Source: Petrosia ficiformis (taxonomy: Eukaryota; Porifera; Demospongiae; Haplosclerida; Petrosiidae). Taken from it: 64,000 nucleotides of DNA. A program made the position numbers and the translations under genes. Location of the stretch: contig OX345636.1 in assembly GCA_947044365.1 (NCBI GenBank), positions 48,090,896 through 48,154,895 on the forward strand, in the 5' to 3' direction. The notes beneath the pieces are model-generated. The model made no database searches and was not told the DNA's origin. It worked only from the letters and a program-made list of their open reading frames with translations. This document shows positions 10,197-20,076 of the stretch, piece by piece. Each line of letters starts with the position of its first letter. Position 1 is the first letter of the stretch.

Positions 10197-11694
10197 ATAA
10201 AGATTCTTTTTGTTGTAGTATTACTTATTACAATGGAATGGAACTACTATAGTGCTGCTGTTGTGAAAGGTAATATAATATGTATACTATACATGTACAT
10301 TATCAAAGAATGATAATTTTATTCCTAATACTAACTTAGTCATATACATGTAGCTTTACACTTTTGTTGTCAATCTATTATGTAGTCATCAGCACTGCAT
10401 GGTAAGTGTAGATCAACACTAGATTTGACTTGTATCCAATGTTAAGATTATGAAAAATTATTTGGTAATTCCTCAATTGCAATATTTAACATTGTCTAAA
10501 ATAGTAATCACATTGCTTTGTGTTCTTCATGTTTCTGTGCAGGGATAAACTACTTATGAACAAACCGTCATAAAATAGCTAGCCTAATTAAAAGAGATAT
10601 AAACATGTATGTACATGTATATGTTGTATATACGATGTATAATTACATGTACATGTATATATGCAAGTACCTAGCTATTTGAATTTTATTCTGATACAGT
10701 TTTGATATGACATGTTATGTTTAATATTATCAATTGAATAGATATTGATCATGACATTGTTGAATGTACTCTCGGCTCTACTACATCTAAAGGAGGTACT
10801 ACTACTACTAATAATAATAATAGTGCTATACATGTATTAAGTCATTATGTTGATTTCTTGAGAGGTAGAGATGGCCGTGATGGTTTAACAGGACTAGCTG
10901 GTAAAGATGGTGACAAAGGAGAGAAGGGAGACAAAGGAGAGAAGGGAGACAAAGTAGAGAAGGGAGACAAAGGAGAACCAGGACCAGCTGGAATGATGGG
11001 TCTAAGGGATATGGCTGGACCTCCTGGAACACCTGCATCAACCACTGGAGGAGCTTTATACACATGCAAGATGGGGAAAAAACCACATGTCCAGGTACTC
11101 TTGGAACTGAACTAGTGTATTCTGGTTTAGCTGCTGGTAGTCGAAATAGGTGGTGGAGCAAATTATCTTTGTTTACCAAATACACCCAAGTATCTTATTA
11201 GTGGACTTCCCCAAAATACATTTTACTCGTACTTGTATGGTACAGAATACGAAAATCCTCTTTTTACAACAGATGATTACAACGTTCCATGTGCTGTTTG
11301 TTATACTTCCAAACGTTCATCAAAATTAATGATTCCAGCAAAACTATCATGTTCTACCTCATGGACTGAGGAATATGAAGGATACCTGATGGCTGAAAAA
11401 TATAACAGTAGCAGAAATGCAGCTTATGAATGCGTAGACAAGTGTGGAAAAACTGTATCTGGTAGTTCTGCTAGTATTATTGGTGCATCATTCTATCATG
11501 TTGTAGTTACATGTTATGGTCTACCTTGCGCTCCTTATGTTACTACAAAACAATTACCTGTGTGGTGTGTACTAAATAATCTATCTGATGAGGAGGAATT
11601 GAAGTTTATTAAACTTAATGACGTATTTTTAACGAAGTATTTTGATGCTACTAAATGTATATGTTTTGTTATTGTTTTCTTTTATACATTATAA
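10197..11694 (+). pseudogene. Short-chain collagen (spongin C4-like), copy 2, start lost and frameshifted
   Basis: Exon 1 (10197-10269) matches copy 1, but its start codon is ATA. The next in-frame ATG is 12 codons on and would remove most of the signal peptide. Exon 2 starts at 10742 (same phase-1 junction). The Gly-X-Y region has two broken triplets (VEK and DMA). Relative to copy 1 there are +4 and +1 insertions near 11062-11080 and an 8-bp loss near 11142. The net change is -3, but a stop at 11113-11115 lies between them. From about 11150 the C-terminal domain is again in frame to 11694 and keeps the part lost from copy 1 (EKYNSSRNAAYECVDKCGK). It is probably a pseudogene. Confidence 0.8.
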
Positions 11695-11775
11695 ATTAAT
11701 TTTTGACTTGTGAAAAAAATTGTGGTTTCATTTGAAGCTAAGGTTTGTTATAATTGCTATGGAAATGCTGATAAG

Positions 11776-12061
11776 GAGACGTTTCTTGATTAATCATTGC
11801 TACTATAAATAGAAACGATCATTTTATAAATAAATAAAAAACAGCACCCAACTCTAATAATGAAAAAAACTAGAATAATTTTACATACTCCTGATGATAT
11901 AATCAAGAAATAGTCTGCATGATAAGGCTTCTTGTCTTAGAAGTGCGTTTTTAATTCAGACTATGATACTTTACTAACACATACTATCACATTATTATTA
12001 CACAAACAAACAATAATGCTATTTATAATTACAGTATACATGTACATGTATGTGAATAAAA
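11776..12061. other. AT-rich spacer
   Basis: Nothing recognisable. Confidence 0.5.
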
Positions 12062-12779
12062 TGTAGTAGCAGTAATTACCTTACATGTAGTTCTACTGTC
12101 AGTATAGTATAGTAATTACTGTCTCACTACTGTGATGAAGTACATGTACACCAATTACTGTTAGAAGTTATAGATAAACCACAGTTATTTTAATGTACCA
12201 TATATACACAAGAGTGTGTACAAGCAAAGCCTAAGTGTGAAGTTTCAAGTCTGATGAGAATGAGCAAGAGAGCGCAAGGGAATGAATGTCAACCTCAGCC
12301 TGTCAAGAAATGAAAAATACTATCACTATAAGGTATCGAATGATTAACAAAAAGCTGCCTGCATTGAAAATGTACCGAGTACATGTGTAGTGATGTACCT
12401 GCCAAAGACGGTATACATGTACCTGCAAAATCCACAACTGTGTCTGTTCCATCAACATTGGGTACCATTTTTGGATCTGTTCTATTAACATTCAAGTATT
12501 CAATTCTACCTTGCCAGATGAAAAAGAATAATCACAATTATTACTCATCATACTCTTTTGTGTCTTTTCCTCAATTTTGTGTAACAAAATTAATTATTTT
12601 ATCATGGAGTTATACCTTTCGTTTCTTGTATTCTAACTTCCATTTCCTGGGTTGTAACTTCAGTGTACTTCATATTAAGGTGGTCTGTTTGATGTGTGAG
12701 GTTTCTAGACTACAACTACTGTTGAACTACTGTAGTGTGGAAATGAAACTACTGAGTAATTACTGCACTGTATGGTGAC
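12062..12779 (-). mobile_element. MITE (GTCACCATACAGTA family) split by an insertion of about 540 bp
   Basis: 12062-12170 and 12713-12779 match the two halves of the complete copies at 13732-13892 and 19925-20076, in reverse orientation: TAGTTCTACTGTCAGTA..., GTACACCAATTACTGTTA, then CTACTGTAGTGTGGAAATGA... and TATGGTGAC. Similarity stops and resumes within the element, so the DNA at about 12171-12712 was inserted later. The insert contains a repeated CATGTACCTGC phrase but no identified TIR or gene. A 131-codon frame at 12383-12778 runs over the junction and is not a gene. Confidence 0.65.
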
Positions 12780-13138
12780 TTTTTATTAACTTATATTGTA
12801 TGAAGAAAAGATGCATCCCATCCTACATTAATCCATTTATTGAGAATTTAAGATTCATTTGTTAATGAGCCAATACCCTACTGTTTTTCCTCTTCTCTAA
12901 GTAATATTATAATAGGATCACATGGTACATGATACATATACATTTGTACATACATCATGTATCATGTGTCATGATGTGTAATAGCAAATTAATATGCAAG
13001 GGTCACATGATACATGTACAGTATATATAATGTAAAGCGATGTGTACAAAAAAATATAAAGTAATAAATAGTACTGGCATGTTAGTTTTTATAATAATAC
13101 TATAATACAAGTTATCTAATTATATATATATATATATA

Positions 13139-13193
<55 letters not shown>

Positions 13194-13731
13194 ACGTCTC
13201 AGTATTTATTACTTTATAACTGAAAGATTTTAGTATGATTATACTAGTCTCTTCCTTGTCTATACTATAAGTCTTACATTTTAGTCTCTGTTTTATCTCA
13301 AACAAGAAAGAAAGATCCTCAATGGGCCTTGTGAAATGTTCTACAAAGAGAGGTCCTCAAAAACTGCTGATGTTTGAGTCACATACACAGCACATGACTT
13401 GAAAACTGTAACACATCCATTGTACATGTAATATGAGTTCTGTACTAGGACTATAAATTTGTATTTACAATAATTATATATAATTATATTTTTTTATGAT
13501 TTTGTTAAAATTATAGGTTCAAGTTAAAAGGACTTCAAGTATACATGTTATATACAGTATTTTATCAACAATGTTTACTATAGAAACAATGAATCCGTAC
13601 GTTTTCAATTAGACATTCAAATCACGCACTATGATAATATTTTATTGTATTGTACTGGATTCGCGTGACCAGAAGTTTTATCGTACAGAAAATCACCTGA
13701 CCGGATGTATTATCATCTACATGTATAAAAA
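12780..13731. other. AT-rich spacer with a TA microsatellite
   Basis: Includes (TA)n at about 13119-13189 with one AATT interruption, and TACATGTA palindromes. No gene or RNA is seen. Confidence 0.6.
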
Positions 13732-13892
13732 GTCACCATACAGTACAGTAATTACTGAGTAGTTTCATTTCTGCACTACAGTAGTTCAACAGAAGTTTTA
13801 ACAGTAATTGGTGTACTTGTCAATTAAACACCACAGTAGTGAACTAATTACTGACAGTAGAACTAATGTAATTACTGTTACTGTATGGTGAC
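13732..13892 (+). mobile_element. MITE, GTCACCATACAGTA family, complete 161-bp copy
   Basis: Starts GTCACCATACAGTACAG and ends CTGTTACTGTATGGTGAC, so the ends are inverted repeats. The inside has no coding capacity. It shares its whole length with 19925-20076. No clear target duplication was found, so the superfamily is not assigned. Confidence 0.75.
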
Positions 13893-14142
13893 GTTTTATT
13901 GACATGTACATGTGTACATGTACATGTATAGTGTACTTAAGAGTAATTCAGTAATCTGATTAAATGTACTATAGATATACAATGTACACGTAGTGTAGAT
14001 ATACAATGTACATGATATACAATGTACATTAATTTATATTAATTAATTGCCTAGGAGTCATTACTTTGATTTAATTCATCAAGTGATCAAGCAGCTTTTT
14101 GACAAGCACAGTACATGTACATGTATATGCATGCATACAAGT

Positions 14143-14519
14143 TAGGGGTGCAACGAATATTCACTCAGTTCAAATAATTTGGTATTCGAATGTACTTTTA
14201 ACATCCAGATATTCGTTTGTTTGTTCATGAGCAGAAATTGAACACATAAAATTATACTTGCAACAAAATGGCCATGAGAGAAGATTCTTGCTCCATGTTA
14301 CCGGTTTTCTACACTTGTAGAGTACTGAATGAATACTTTAAGCAACTTTGGCTGTCGTTATAAACATCTGATTACAGCAAAATGGTGATCTAACATTCGA
14401 TATTTCACTAGAAACAAGTCATGATAATATTTCTCTGAGAGCAAGCAAATATCTGGATATTCGTTGGTTAAACTAAACGAATATCTGGATACCCAAAACT
14501 ACTATTCGTTGCAGCCCCA
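14143..14519. mobile_element. hAT-type MITE with perfect 8-bp TSD
   Basis: Ends are TAGGGGTGCAACGAAT and, inverted, TTGGGGCTGCAACGAAT. The flanking octamer ATACAAGT is present at 14135-14142 and 14520-14527. An 8-bp duplication plus a YAGGGGTG-like end is the hAT signature. The subterminal motif ATATCTGGATA / TCCAGATATTC is also inverted. It is 377 bp with no ORF, so it is non-autonomous. Confidence 0.85.
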
Positions 14520-14840
14520 ATACAAGTACATGCACACTGTACATGTACATGTACATGTATAATTTTACCTACATGTACAGTCTGTATATAACAGGGATGT
14601 TGTAATTGTAATTAGTAATTGTAATTAATTACAATTAATTACTTTTCCTCAAGTAATTGTAATGGTAGTTGAAATTGAGATAGTTTAAGGTGAAATAAAT
14701 GGTAATTGTAATTTAAATATTGTAATTGTAATTGATTTGTTTGCATATAGATCACGCTTGCTGTATTTTTAAAAGTTAATGAACACATGGTCTAGAATTC
14801 TACATTGTAAATCTCTAACTGAGTAATTGTAATTAGTAAT

Positions 14841-15108
14841 AGACCTTATGCAATGAAATGATTCTAATAAACGCCCACCAACGTTGGTGGTAAAATGGCG
14901 GATTTTTTAATACAGATATGCAGGTGGATTTCTCGTTGTCAACGCGTCCTAAACTGACTTAGCAACCTTTTTAGTTTATTTTATAGTTTTACATGCTTAT
15001 ATCTTTGTTATAATATTCTTTTAATTTTGTGTCTGTTGATTTGAAAGACGAAAATAATTGAAATACAGTGTCCTAAAGAATTACAGAAGTTACAAATTTG
15101 TGTTCTAA
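14841..15108 (+). repeat. ISL2EU left TIR
   Basis: 268 bp, inverted match of 18237-18504; the one difference seen is ACATGC against ATATGC near 14992. It contains the perfect 16-bp palindrome CCACCAACGTTGGTGG at 14875-14890, 34 bp from the tip, a likely subterminal binding site (inference). Confidence 0.9.
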
Positions 15109-15131
15109 ATGCAAGAATATGTAGTCAATGT

Positions 15132-15377
15132 ATGGAAAAAATTCCCAAGGTGCGCAAACCACCTCGTAAGCGTGATGAAGTAATGACAAAAAAAAAGAGA
15201 TTGACTAGAGATGAGTTGCGACAAAATATCACCCATGATCACACTTACTCTTTACCGATAGAAGAAGCTCCTGTTGTTGTTGATCCATCATGTTTAAGTC
15301 ATATTGGTTTGGACAAGGAGATACAATTGACAAGTGTCAACAATGCCACCAGACACACCCATTATCGATACTTCTAG
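15132..15377 (+). CDS. N-terminal piece of the ISL2EU transposase, in a different frame
   Basis: 81 codons starting MEKIPKVRKPPRKRDE, strongly basic, followed by LTRDELRQNITHDHTY. It begins 24 bp after the left TIR and overlaps the start of the DDE frame by about 47 bp in another frame, ending in TAG at 15375-15377. A basic N-terminus of this kind is expected ahead of the DDE domain, so I think this is the true start of the transposase. The shift may be a one-base indel, ribosomal frameshifting or a missed small intron. I see no convincing splice pair. Confidence 0.55.
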   Translation: MEKIPKVRKPPRKRDEVMTKKKRLTRDELRQNITHDHTYSLPIEEAPVVVDPSCLSHIGLDKEIQLTSVNNATRHTHYRYF

Positions 15378-16311
15378 GTTCTGTATAGAAATGTTTGTAG
15401 ATGATGATCAAGGTATTCGTTTTTACACTTCATTTCCAACATACAATCACTTTATTATCTGCTACAATTTCCTTGGTGATGCTGTTAACTGCCTCCATTA
15501 TCCAGGTTCCACTTCATCAGCTTCTAGAGTCAAAACACAACGCAGTCTTTCACCACAAAATGAATTTTTCCTGACACTATGCCGTCTAAGATGTGGTCTT
15601 TTGGAACAAGACTTGGCGTACAGGTTCAAGATATCTCAGTCAACCGTATCAAGAATCTTCATTGCATGGATAAATTTTTTGTATCACAAATTTCGAGAAA
15701 TACCAATATGGCCATCTCAAGATCAAGTACGAAAGAACATTCCAGACCAATTTAAACATCAATATCCCAATACACGTATTATCATCGATGCAACAGAATT
15801 GTTTATTCAACAACCTTCAGATCCCAATGCACAGCAGCTAACATTTTCATTGTACAAAAATCATAACACTGCTAAAGCTCTTGCTGGCATAACACCATGT
15901 GGTACCTTTTCATTCATATCTCCTTTATATGGTGGCTCAATATCTGATCGACAGCTTTTCATTGAATCTGGCTTGATAGACAAGTTGGACACTGGTGATG
16001 CAGTAATGGCAGACAGAGGTTTTAATATAGCTGATTTACTTTCAAGTAAAGGAATCACAGTAAACATACCACCCAGAAAGACTTCAGAGCAACTTGACAA
16101 TGTTGAACTAGTGGAAACAAGGCGAATAGCATCTCTAAGAATTCACATCGAGAGGGCTTTCTGTAGAGTTAAAGTATTTAAAATCTTAGACCTCATACCT
16201 AATAACATGGCAGGACTTTCGTCAGAATTATTCTATACTTGTGCGATCCTCACAAATTTTCATCCACCTCTTGTAAATAAATCTCGGGCTCAGTATTCCA
16301 TTGAAGAATGA
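15343..16311 (+). CDS. ISL2EU/Harbinger-like DDE transposase
   Basis: The frame is open from 15331 and its first ATG is at 15343. Residue numbers here count from codon 15334. An HTH_Tnp_4-like helix-turn-helix spans about 77-115 (FFLTLCRLRCGLLEQDLAYRF, then SQSTVSRIF). The DDE_Tnp_4 catalytic domain follows: D152 in IIDATE, D227 in VMADRGF, E273 in HIERAFCRVK. All three catalytic acids are present and no stop interrupts. Such enzymes cut the element at its TIRs and insert it elsewhere. The upstream basic segment lies in another frame (15132-15377), so whether a full-length protein is made is unclear. It is convergent with the nuclease gene, with a gap of about 130 bp of AT-rich DNA. Confidence 0.88.
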   Translation: MPPDTPIIDTSRFCIEMFVDDDQGIRFYTSFPTYNHFIICYNFLGDAVNCLHYPGSTSSASRVKTQRSLSPQNEFFLTLCRLRCGLLEQDLAYRFKISQSTVSRIFIAWINFLYHKFREIPIWPSQDQVRKNIPDQFKHQYPNTRIIIDATELFIQQPSDPNAQQLTFSLYKNHNTAKALAGITPCGTFSFISPLYGGSISDRQLFIESGLIDKLDTGDAVMADRGFNIADLLSSKGITVNIPPRKTSEQLDNVELVETRRIASLRIHIERAFCRVKVFKILDLIPNNMAGLSSELFYTCAILTNFHPPLVNKSRAQYSIEE

Positions 16312-16444
16312 AACTCTTGTTGTACTATATTGTCTGTTACTAGTTAATTAACAATAACTTAATAATTATTATAATAATATTATTATATTATTATTATTGT
16401 AATAAGCAGCATGTGATCAAGGTATGTGTGTAAATTAATTTTTA

Positions 16445-18007
16445 CTATATATTATCATTAATAAATTCTGTATATTGTAGAATGTCCAGTGATAAATGAT
16501 GCCTTGGGTAAATTATTTCAGGTAATAATGATGAAATATATATGTTTCGTAGATGTGTGAAGCAAGAACTCCAGAACGATTGGTCAAAAAGGATTCTTTC
16601 CACTGTCATGTCTTTTGTTGTCCACACAATAAAATCACACCAACTTACTTTAAGAATGGCCATTGCTCCCTGTACTTGATAGTAATAATAATGGCTACGC
16701 TTTAGACAAATGTCATTGTTCACAATTTCACAAAAAAAGGACTTGTTGGTACACGCTTCACAAACAGATATATTGCGACATGAATAAGGGCACTTAATTT
16801 CAATTGTTCCACAGATAGTTGCATTCTCTTTGTTCAACACTACACCATCTGGTGATGTGGCTAAAAAACCATGTTGGGAAATATGTATACCAGATTGGTT
16901 TACTAAGTATTGATGATCTAAATTTTCTTTATATTTTTCAAATGCTGTTGATTCATGCAATCTTCCCCAAAGAATGGCACTATTACTTAACATCTTTTGT
17001 GAGGTGTTGTACAGAACTGACTGTAACTTACTGGATGTTATCCTACCTTTGCACAACATACCAAAAACTGACGATGTTATACGACAGTAACGCTCTTCGT
17101 GCCACCTAGCACATAGAGTTTGCTTCCGTGTTGCCATTTCTATTTGTTTAATGTCTGCTTTTGAAAGAGTGATCCTCTGAAGAAAATCCTTTCCATTTGC
17201 TGAAAGCTCAGACAAAGATATTGGTTGTTCTTTTTTTTGAATTGCTGCCTGGACTCTAGCTTGTGATGATCTTGGTGTTGGAGGTAATGTGTCTATATTT
17301 TTCACTAGGTGGGTATTTTCTGGTAAAACATCTAAAAATGCTATTGGTGTTTGAAGAAGTTCCAGCTCAGATCTAAATTTTTGAACCTCATCTTCTGTAG
17401 TTTTGCGTAGTAAATTTGGCCTTGGGTCATAATTGGTGGAAATTATTTTCTTTATCTTTCCATATTCTGCTTTTATGAATTTTATGTTCTCGATTGAACA
17501 GGGTTCCTTTGTAGTTCTCTTACGTGGTTGATGCCATTGCTGAATTGAAGATGTAGATGTTGTTTGCTCTCTTATGTTGTGTGTGCGACAAAATTCTTCA
17601 AGAAAATAGCAGAAAGCTCCTAGGTGCTTACAGCAACATGTGGGGCCACGACCAGCAGGACAACCACATTTTGCAAAAACAATGTCATTGCTAGATCTAT
17701 CCAAAGCAACTCTCACTCCATATGTAGTAGTCTTCTTCATTTCTGGAAAACATTTGCATTCCAATAGAATATTATTATCTATTTCTTTATGAAGAACGGA
17801 TTGTACATGACCAGCCTTAAATAATGGAAATGCTTTACTGTTGATGTCTTTGAAGTCACTGTTTGGAATTCCGTCTGATGCTTGCCGATGAATGAAATAC
17901 TCCATCATGTTGGCCATGGTGAAATTGAATGATGATGGCGCTGAGGTTACAAGAGATGACCACTGAGACTTACTACTATTCCATTTTTCATCCAGTAATA
18001 CAGTCAT
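16445..18007 (-). CDS. SWIM zinc finger plus YqaJ-type nuclease, ISL2EU accessory protein
   Basis: An intact 520-codon gene. Residues about 110-130 form a SWIM finger (C114-G-C116 ... C126-K-H128), expected to bind DNA or protein. Residues about 300-480 form a YqaJ-like PD-(D/E)XK nuclease: E352 in GRLHE, D387 in SPDG, E403 and K405 in EIKCPY, and YYYQVQGAM (441-449) with the conserved Gln. All expected catalytic residues are present. In phage and bacterial relatives the fold is an exonuclease; its exact role in ISL2EU transposition is not established. The start at 18007 leaves about 230 bp to the right TIR, where the promoter should lie. Both genes read inward from the TIRs. Confidence 0.88.
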   Translation of the reverse strand: MTVLLDEKWNSSKSQWSSLVTSAPSSFNFTMANMMEYFIHRQASDGIPNSDFKDINSKAFPLFKAGHVQSVLHKEIDNNILLECKCFPEMKKTTTYGVRVALDRSSNDIVFAKCGCPAGRGPTCCCKHLGAFCYFLEEFCRTHNIREQTTSTSSIQQWHQPRKRTTKEPCSIENIKFIKAEYGKIKKIISTNYDPRPNLLRKTTEDEVQKFRSELELLQTPIAFLDVLPENTHLVKNIDTLPPTPRSSQARVQAAIQKKEQPISLSELSANGKDFLQRITLSKADIKQIEMATRKQTLCARWHEERYCRITSSVFGMLCKGRITSSKLQSVLYNTSQKMLSNSAILWGRLHESTAFEKYKENLDHQYLVNQSGIHISQHGFLATSPDGVVLNKENATICGTIEIKCPYSCRNISVCEACTNKSFFCEIVNNDICLKRSHYYYYQVQGAMAILKVSWCDFIVWTTKDMTVERILFDQSFWSSCFTHLRNIYISSLLPEIIYPRHHLSLDILQYTEFINDNI

Positions 18008-18236
18008 GGTTGTAATAATAAATATAACAATTGAATACTATATACTGCAGTGTATTATTACGTGTAAGCAGCCCCACCCTGAGGCAGTGACTGAGCCCCA
18101 CCTGAAAATGAGCTTGTAAAATGTCTCCCGTACCTGCAGGAGCTACCTGGTCTCGACTGTGAAGTGTAGATGGATGGTTGACACTGGAAATGTGGTGAGT
18201 TAAAAGATGAGACTCGAGGGGCAAACGTTGAAGCAA

Positions 18237-18504
18237 TTAGAACACAAATTTGTAACTTCTGTAATTCTTTAGGACACTGTATTTCAATTATTTTCGTCTT
18301 TCAAATCAACAGACACAAAATTAAAAGAATATTATAACAAAGATATAAGCATATAAAACTATAAAATAAACTAAAAAGGTTGCTAAGTCAGTTTAGGACG
18401 CGTTGACAACGAGAAATCCACCTGCATATCTGTATTAAAAAATCCGCCATTTTACCACCAACGTTGGTGGGCGTTTATTAGAATCATTTCATTGCATAAG
18501 GTCT
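18237..18504 (-). repeat. ISL2EU right TIR
   Basis: Inverted partner of 14841-15108, of equal length. The palindrome CCACCAACGTTGGTGG is at 18455-18470, again 34 bp from the tip. Confidence 0.9.
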
Positions 18505-18686
18505 ATTGATTACATTTTAAAAGTAATGATTACAATTTTTGCCACTAAAATCAATTAGTAATTGCAATTGTAATCATTACAAGAAATTTCACAAAGTAAT
18601 TGTGTTGTAATGATTACATTTGCAAATGTAATTACAACATCCCTGACATATAATTACATACGTAGTATATATATATATATATATAA

Positions 18687-19831
18687 TTATATATATATAT
18701 ACATTTGTTGTATATATACATGTACAATTTTATCCAATAAACTATCATTTCTCTCAATTGTGGATGGTTCAGTTGTCTTATCTGATGAAGTCAAAGATGT
18801 TTGTTGTTCTACATGTAATTGAGCTTTCAGTCTCTCTTCCTCTTTCTCTTGATAACTAGGACTAAACAACTGTTCTATTCTTCTTCCTTCTTCTTCATCA
18901 TCATGTTTATTTTCATTTTTAGTTTCAGTAGATGACATAGAATCTAACAACAAAAATAAATTAATAATCAAATATACATGTAGCTTCGAACAATTATACA
19001 GTACAGTTCTCTTAATTAACAAATGTGTTCATATACATGTACATATAAGTGGTGGATCTACAGGGCCTAGCAGGGTACATGCAGCACTACCAATTAGCAT
19101 GTGACCTTCACAGAAGCTAAATGCATACATGTACATATAATAATTACATTATTAGTTAGTTACTTACTGCCATACTACCAGACAAAAGCTTTACAAGTGA
19201 ACTATTGAGTCCTGAATTCAAATAGTGAAGGTTGCCATCAATTAAGAGATAAAGGGTTAAAATAGATTTATTGCACACATGCTATGCACACATGCTATGC
19301 ACACATGCTATATTAATGTAAATGTATGGTGTGCAAACAGTGCCCCAAAGTGCTCTCCCATTTTTAAAAGTCTGGATTTGCCATTTTAGCGAAACTTGAC
19401 CAATACGAATTTACCCAAGAGGGAGTGGGGGCTGGGGGTTAAATACATGTAATTAAAAAGAGAGGTGGAGTGCAAAAACTGGGTTAAGGAGGCAAAGTAC
19501 AGTGTGGATATAGCCGTTACAATGCTCTGTGTAGAGGGGTCTGGGAGAATACTCTATGTTTTCATGTGGGATAGAAATTCTATACCCAGGTCAGCACTCA
19601 ATGGACTGGAGAGCTCTAATTTTAGCAAATGCTCAGTGAAGTTGTTCAAATTACATGTACATGTAAGTGTTCAAATATACATGTTGTAAGAGTCTGATGA
19701 AAATTACATACATTTACAGTACATGTATACATTGTATACATGTACATGTATATGCATGTAGTACATACTTGATCTCATAGTAGCAGTAATAGAACCAAAA
19801 GCAGAGCTTCTTGAGTCTTCAACTGTCAAGT
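18687..19831 (-). CDS. Two terminal exons of an unrecognised minus-strand gene
   Basis: The upstream exon is 19769-19831: acceptor TTTGTTTAG, reading LTVEDSRSSAFGSITATMRS, donor GTATGT. The downstream exon is 18687-18943: acceptor TTGTTGTTAG, reading SMSSTETKNENKHDDEEEG..., ending at a TAA in the TA microsatellite. Both junctions are phase 1, so they splice in frame. The protein tail is hydrophilic and charged (EKEEERLKAQLHVEQQ), possibly a short coiled coil. No family is recognised. Exons further upstream were not found before the receptor gene at 21.1 kb. The last codons come from repeat DNA, so the original C-terminus may have been lost. Confidence 0.45.
19273..19311. repeat. 13-bp tandem triplication
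   Basis: GCACACATGCTAT three times in a row. Confidence 0.9.
19312..19768. other. Spacer/intron DNA
   Basis: A 74-codon plus frame at 19465-19689 ends in ACATGTA repeat sequence and shows no family motif, so it is not called. The rest is TACATGTA-rich. Confidence 0.45.
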
Positions 19832-19924
19832 CTAAACAAATAAAAATAAAGACATTACAAAATGTTCATAGAGGATCTTAGTTAGGAGGATGGAAACATG
19901 TACATGTAGTATTGTCAATAACAA

Positions 19925-20076
19925 GTCACCATACAGTACAGTAATTATTCAGTAGTTTCATTTCCACACTACAGTAGTTTTAACAGCAACTGGTGTACTT
20001 GTTAATTCAACACCACAGTAGTGATACAGTAGTTACTACAGTAGAACTAAGATAATTACTGTTACTGTATGGTGAC
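19925..20076 (+). mobile_element. MITE, GTCACCATACAGTA family, 152-bp copy
   Basis: Same ends (GTCACCATACAGTACAG ... CTGTTACTGTATGGTGAC) and same internal sequence as 13732-13892, with a few small deletions. Confidence 0.75.

Larger units (their letters stand above)
9283..11775 (+). repeat. Collagen-locus duplication unit, copy 2
   Basis: Partner of 2805-4565. It differs by expansion of the 66-bp spacer unit (9340-9830), an added TACATGTA-rich block in the intron (about 10590-10670), and the coding lesions described under the gene. Confidence 0.85.
14841..18504. mobile_element. ISL2EU-type DNA transposon, complete and young
   Basis: A 3664-bp element with two convergent genes, a DDE transposase on plus and a SWIM/YqaJ-nuclease protein on minus. 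It is bounded by 268-bp inverted repeats that I could align with one mismatch, starting AGACCTTATGCAATG. The dinucleotide AT lies on both sides (14839-14840 and 18505-18506), a candidate 2-bp target duplication. The pairing of an IS5/Harbinger-like DDE transposase with a YqaJ-type nuclease is the known hallmark of the ISL2EU (IS4EU) superfamily. The near-identical TIRs and long open genes imply recent activity. Confidence 0.85.
14592..18645. mobile_element. Older TIR element (CAGGGATGTTGTAATT) that received the ISL2EU insertion
   Basis: CAGGGATGTTGTAATTG at 14592 is matched by inverted ATTACAACATCCCTG ending at 18645. Without the inner transposon this is about 390 bp of TAATTGTAAT-rich sequence. 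Possible 8-bp duplications GTATATAA and ACATATAA match at 6 of 8 positions. A hAT-type MITE is likely but not certain. Confidence 0.6.

Noticed and set aside
13120..13305. ORFs ending in (YI)n
   Set aside because: Products of TA microsatellites. The same holds for those near 18610, 29126, 29576 and 40931.
15132..16311. HARBI1-like host gene
   Set aside because: The gene lies between 268-bp TIRs with a YqaJ partner, so it is a transposon gene and not a domesticated one.
16819..17109. 96-codon plus-strand ORF
   Set aside because: Antisense to the intact YqaJ-type gene, with no features of its own.
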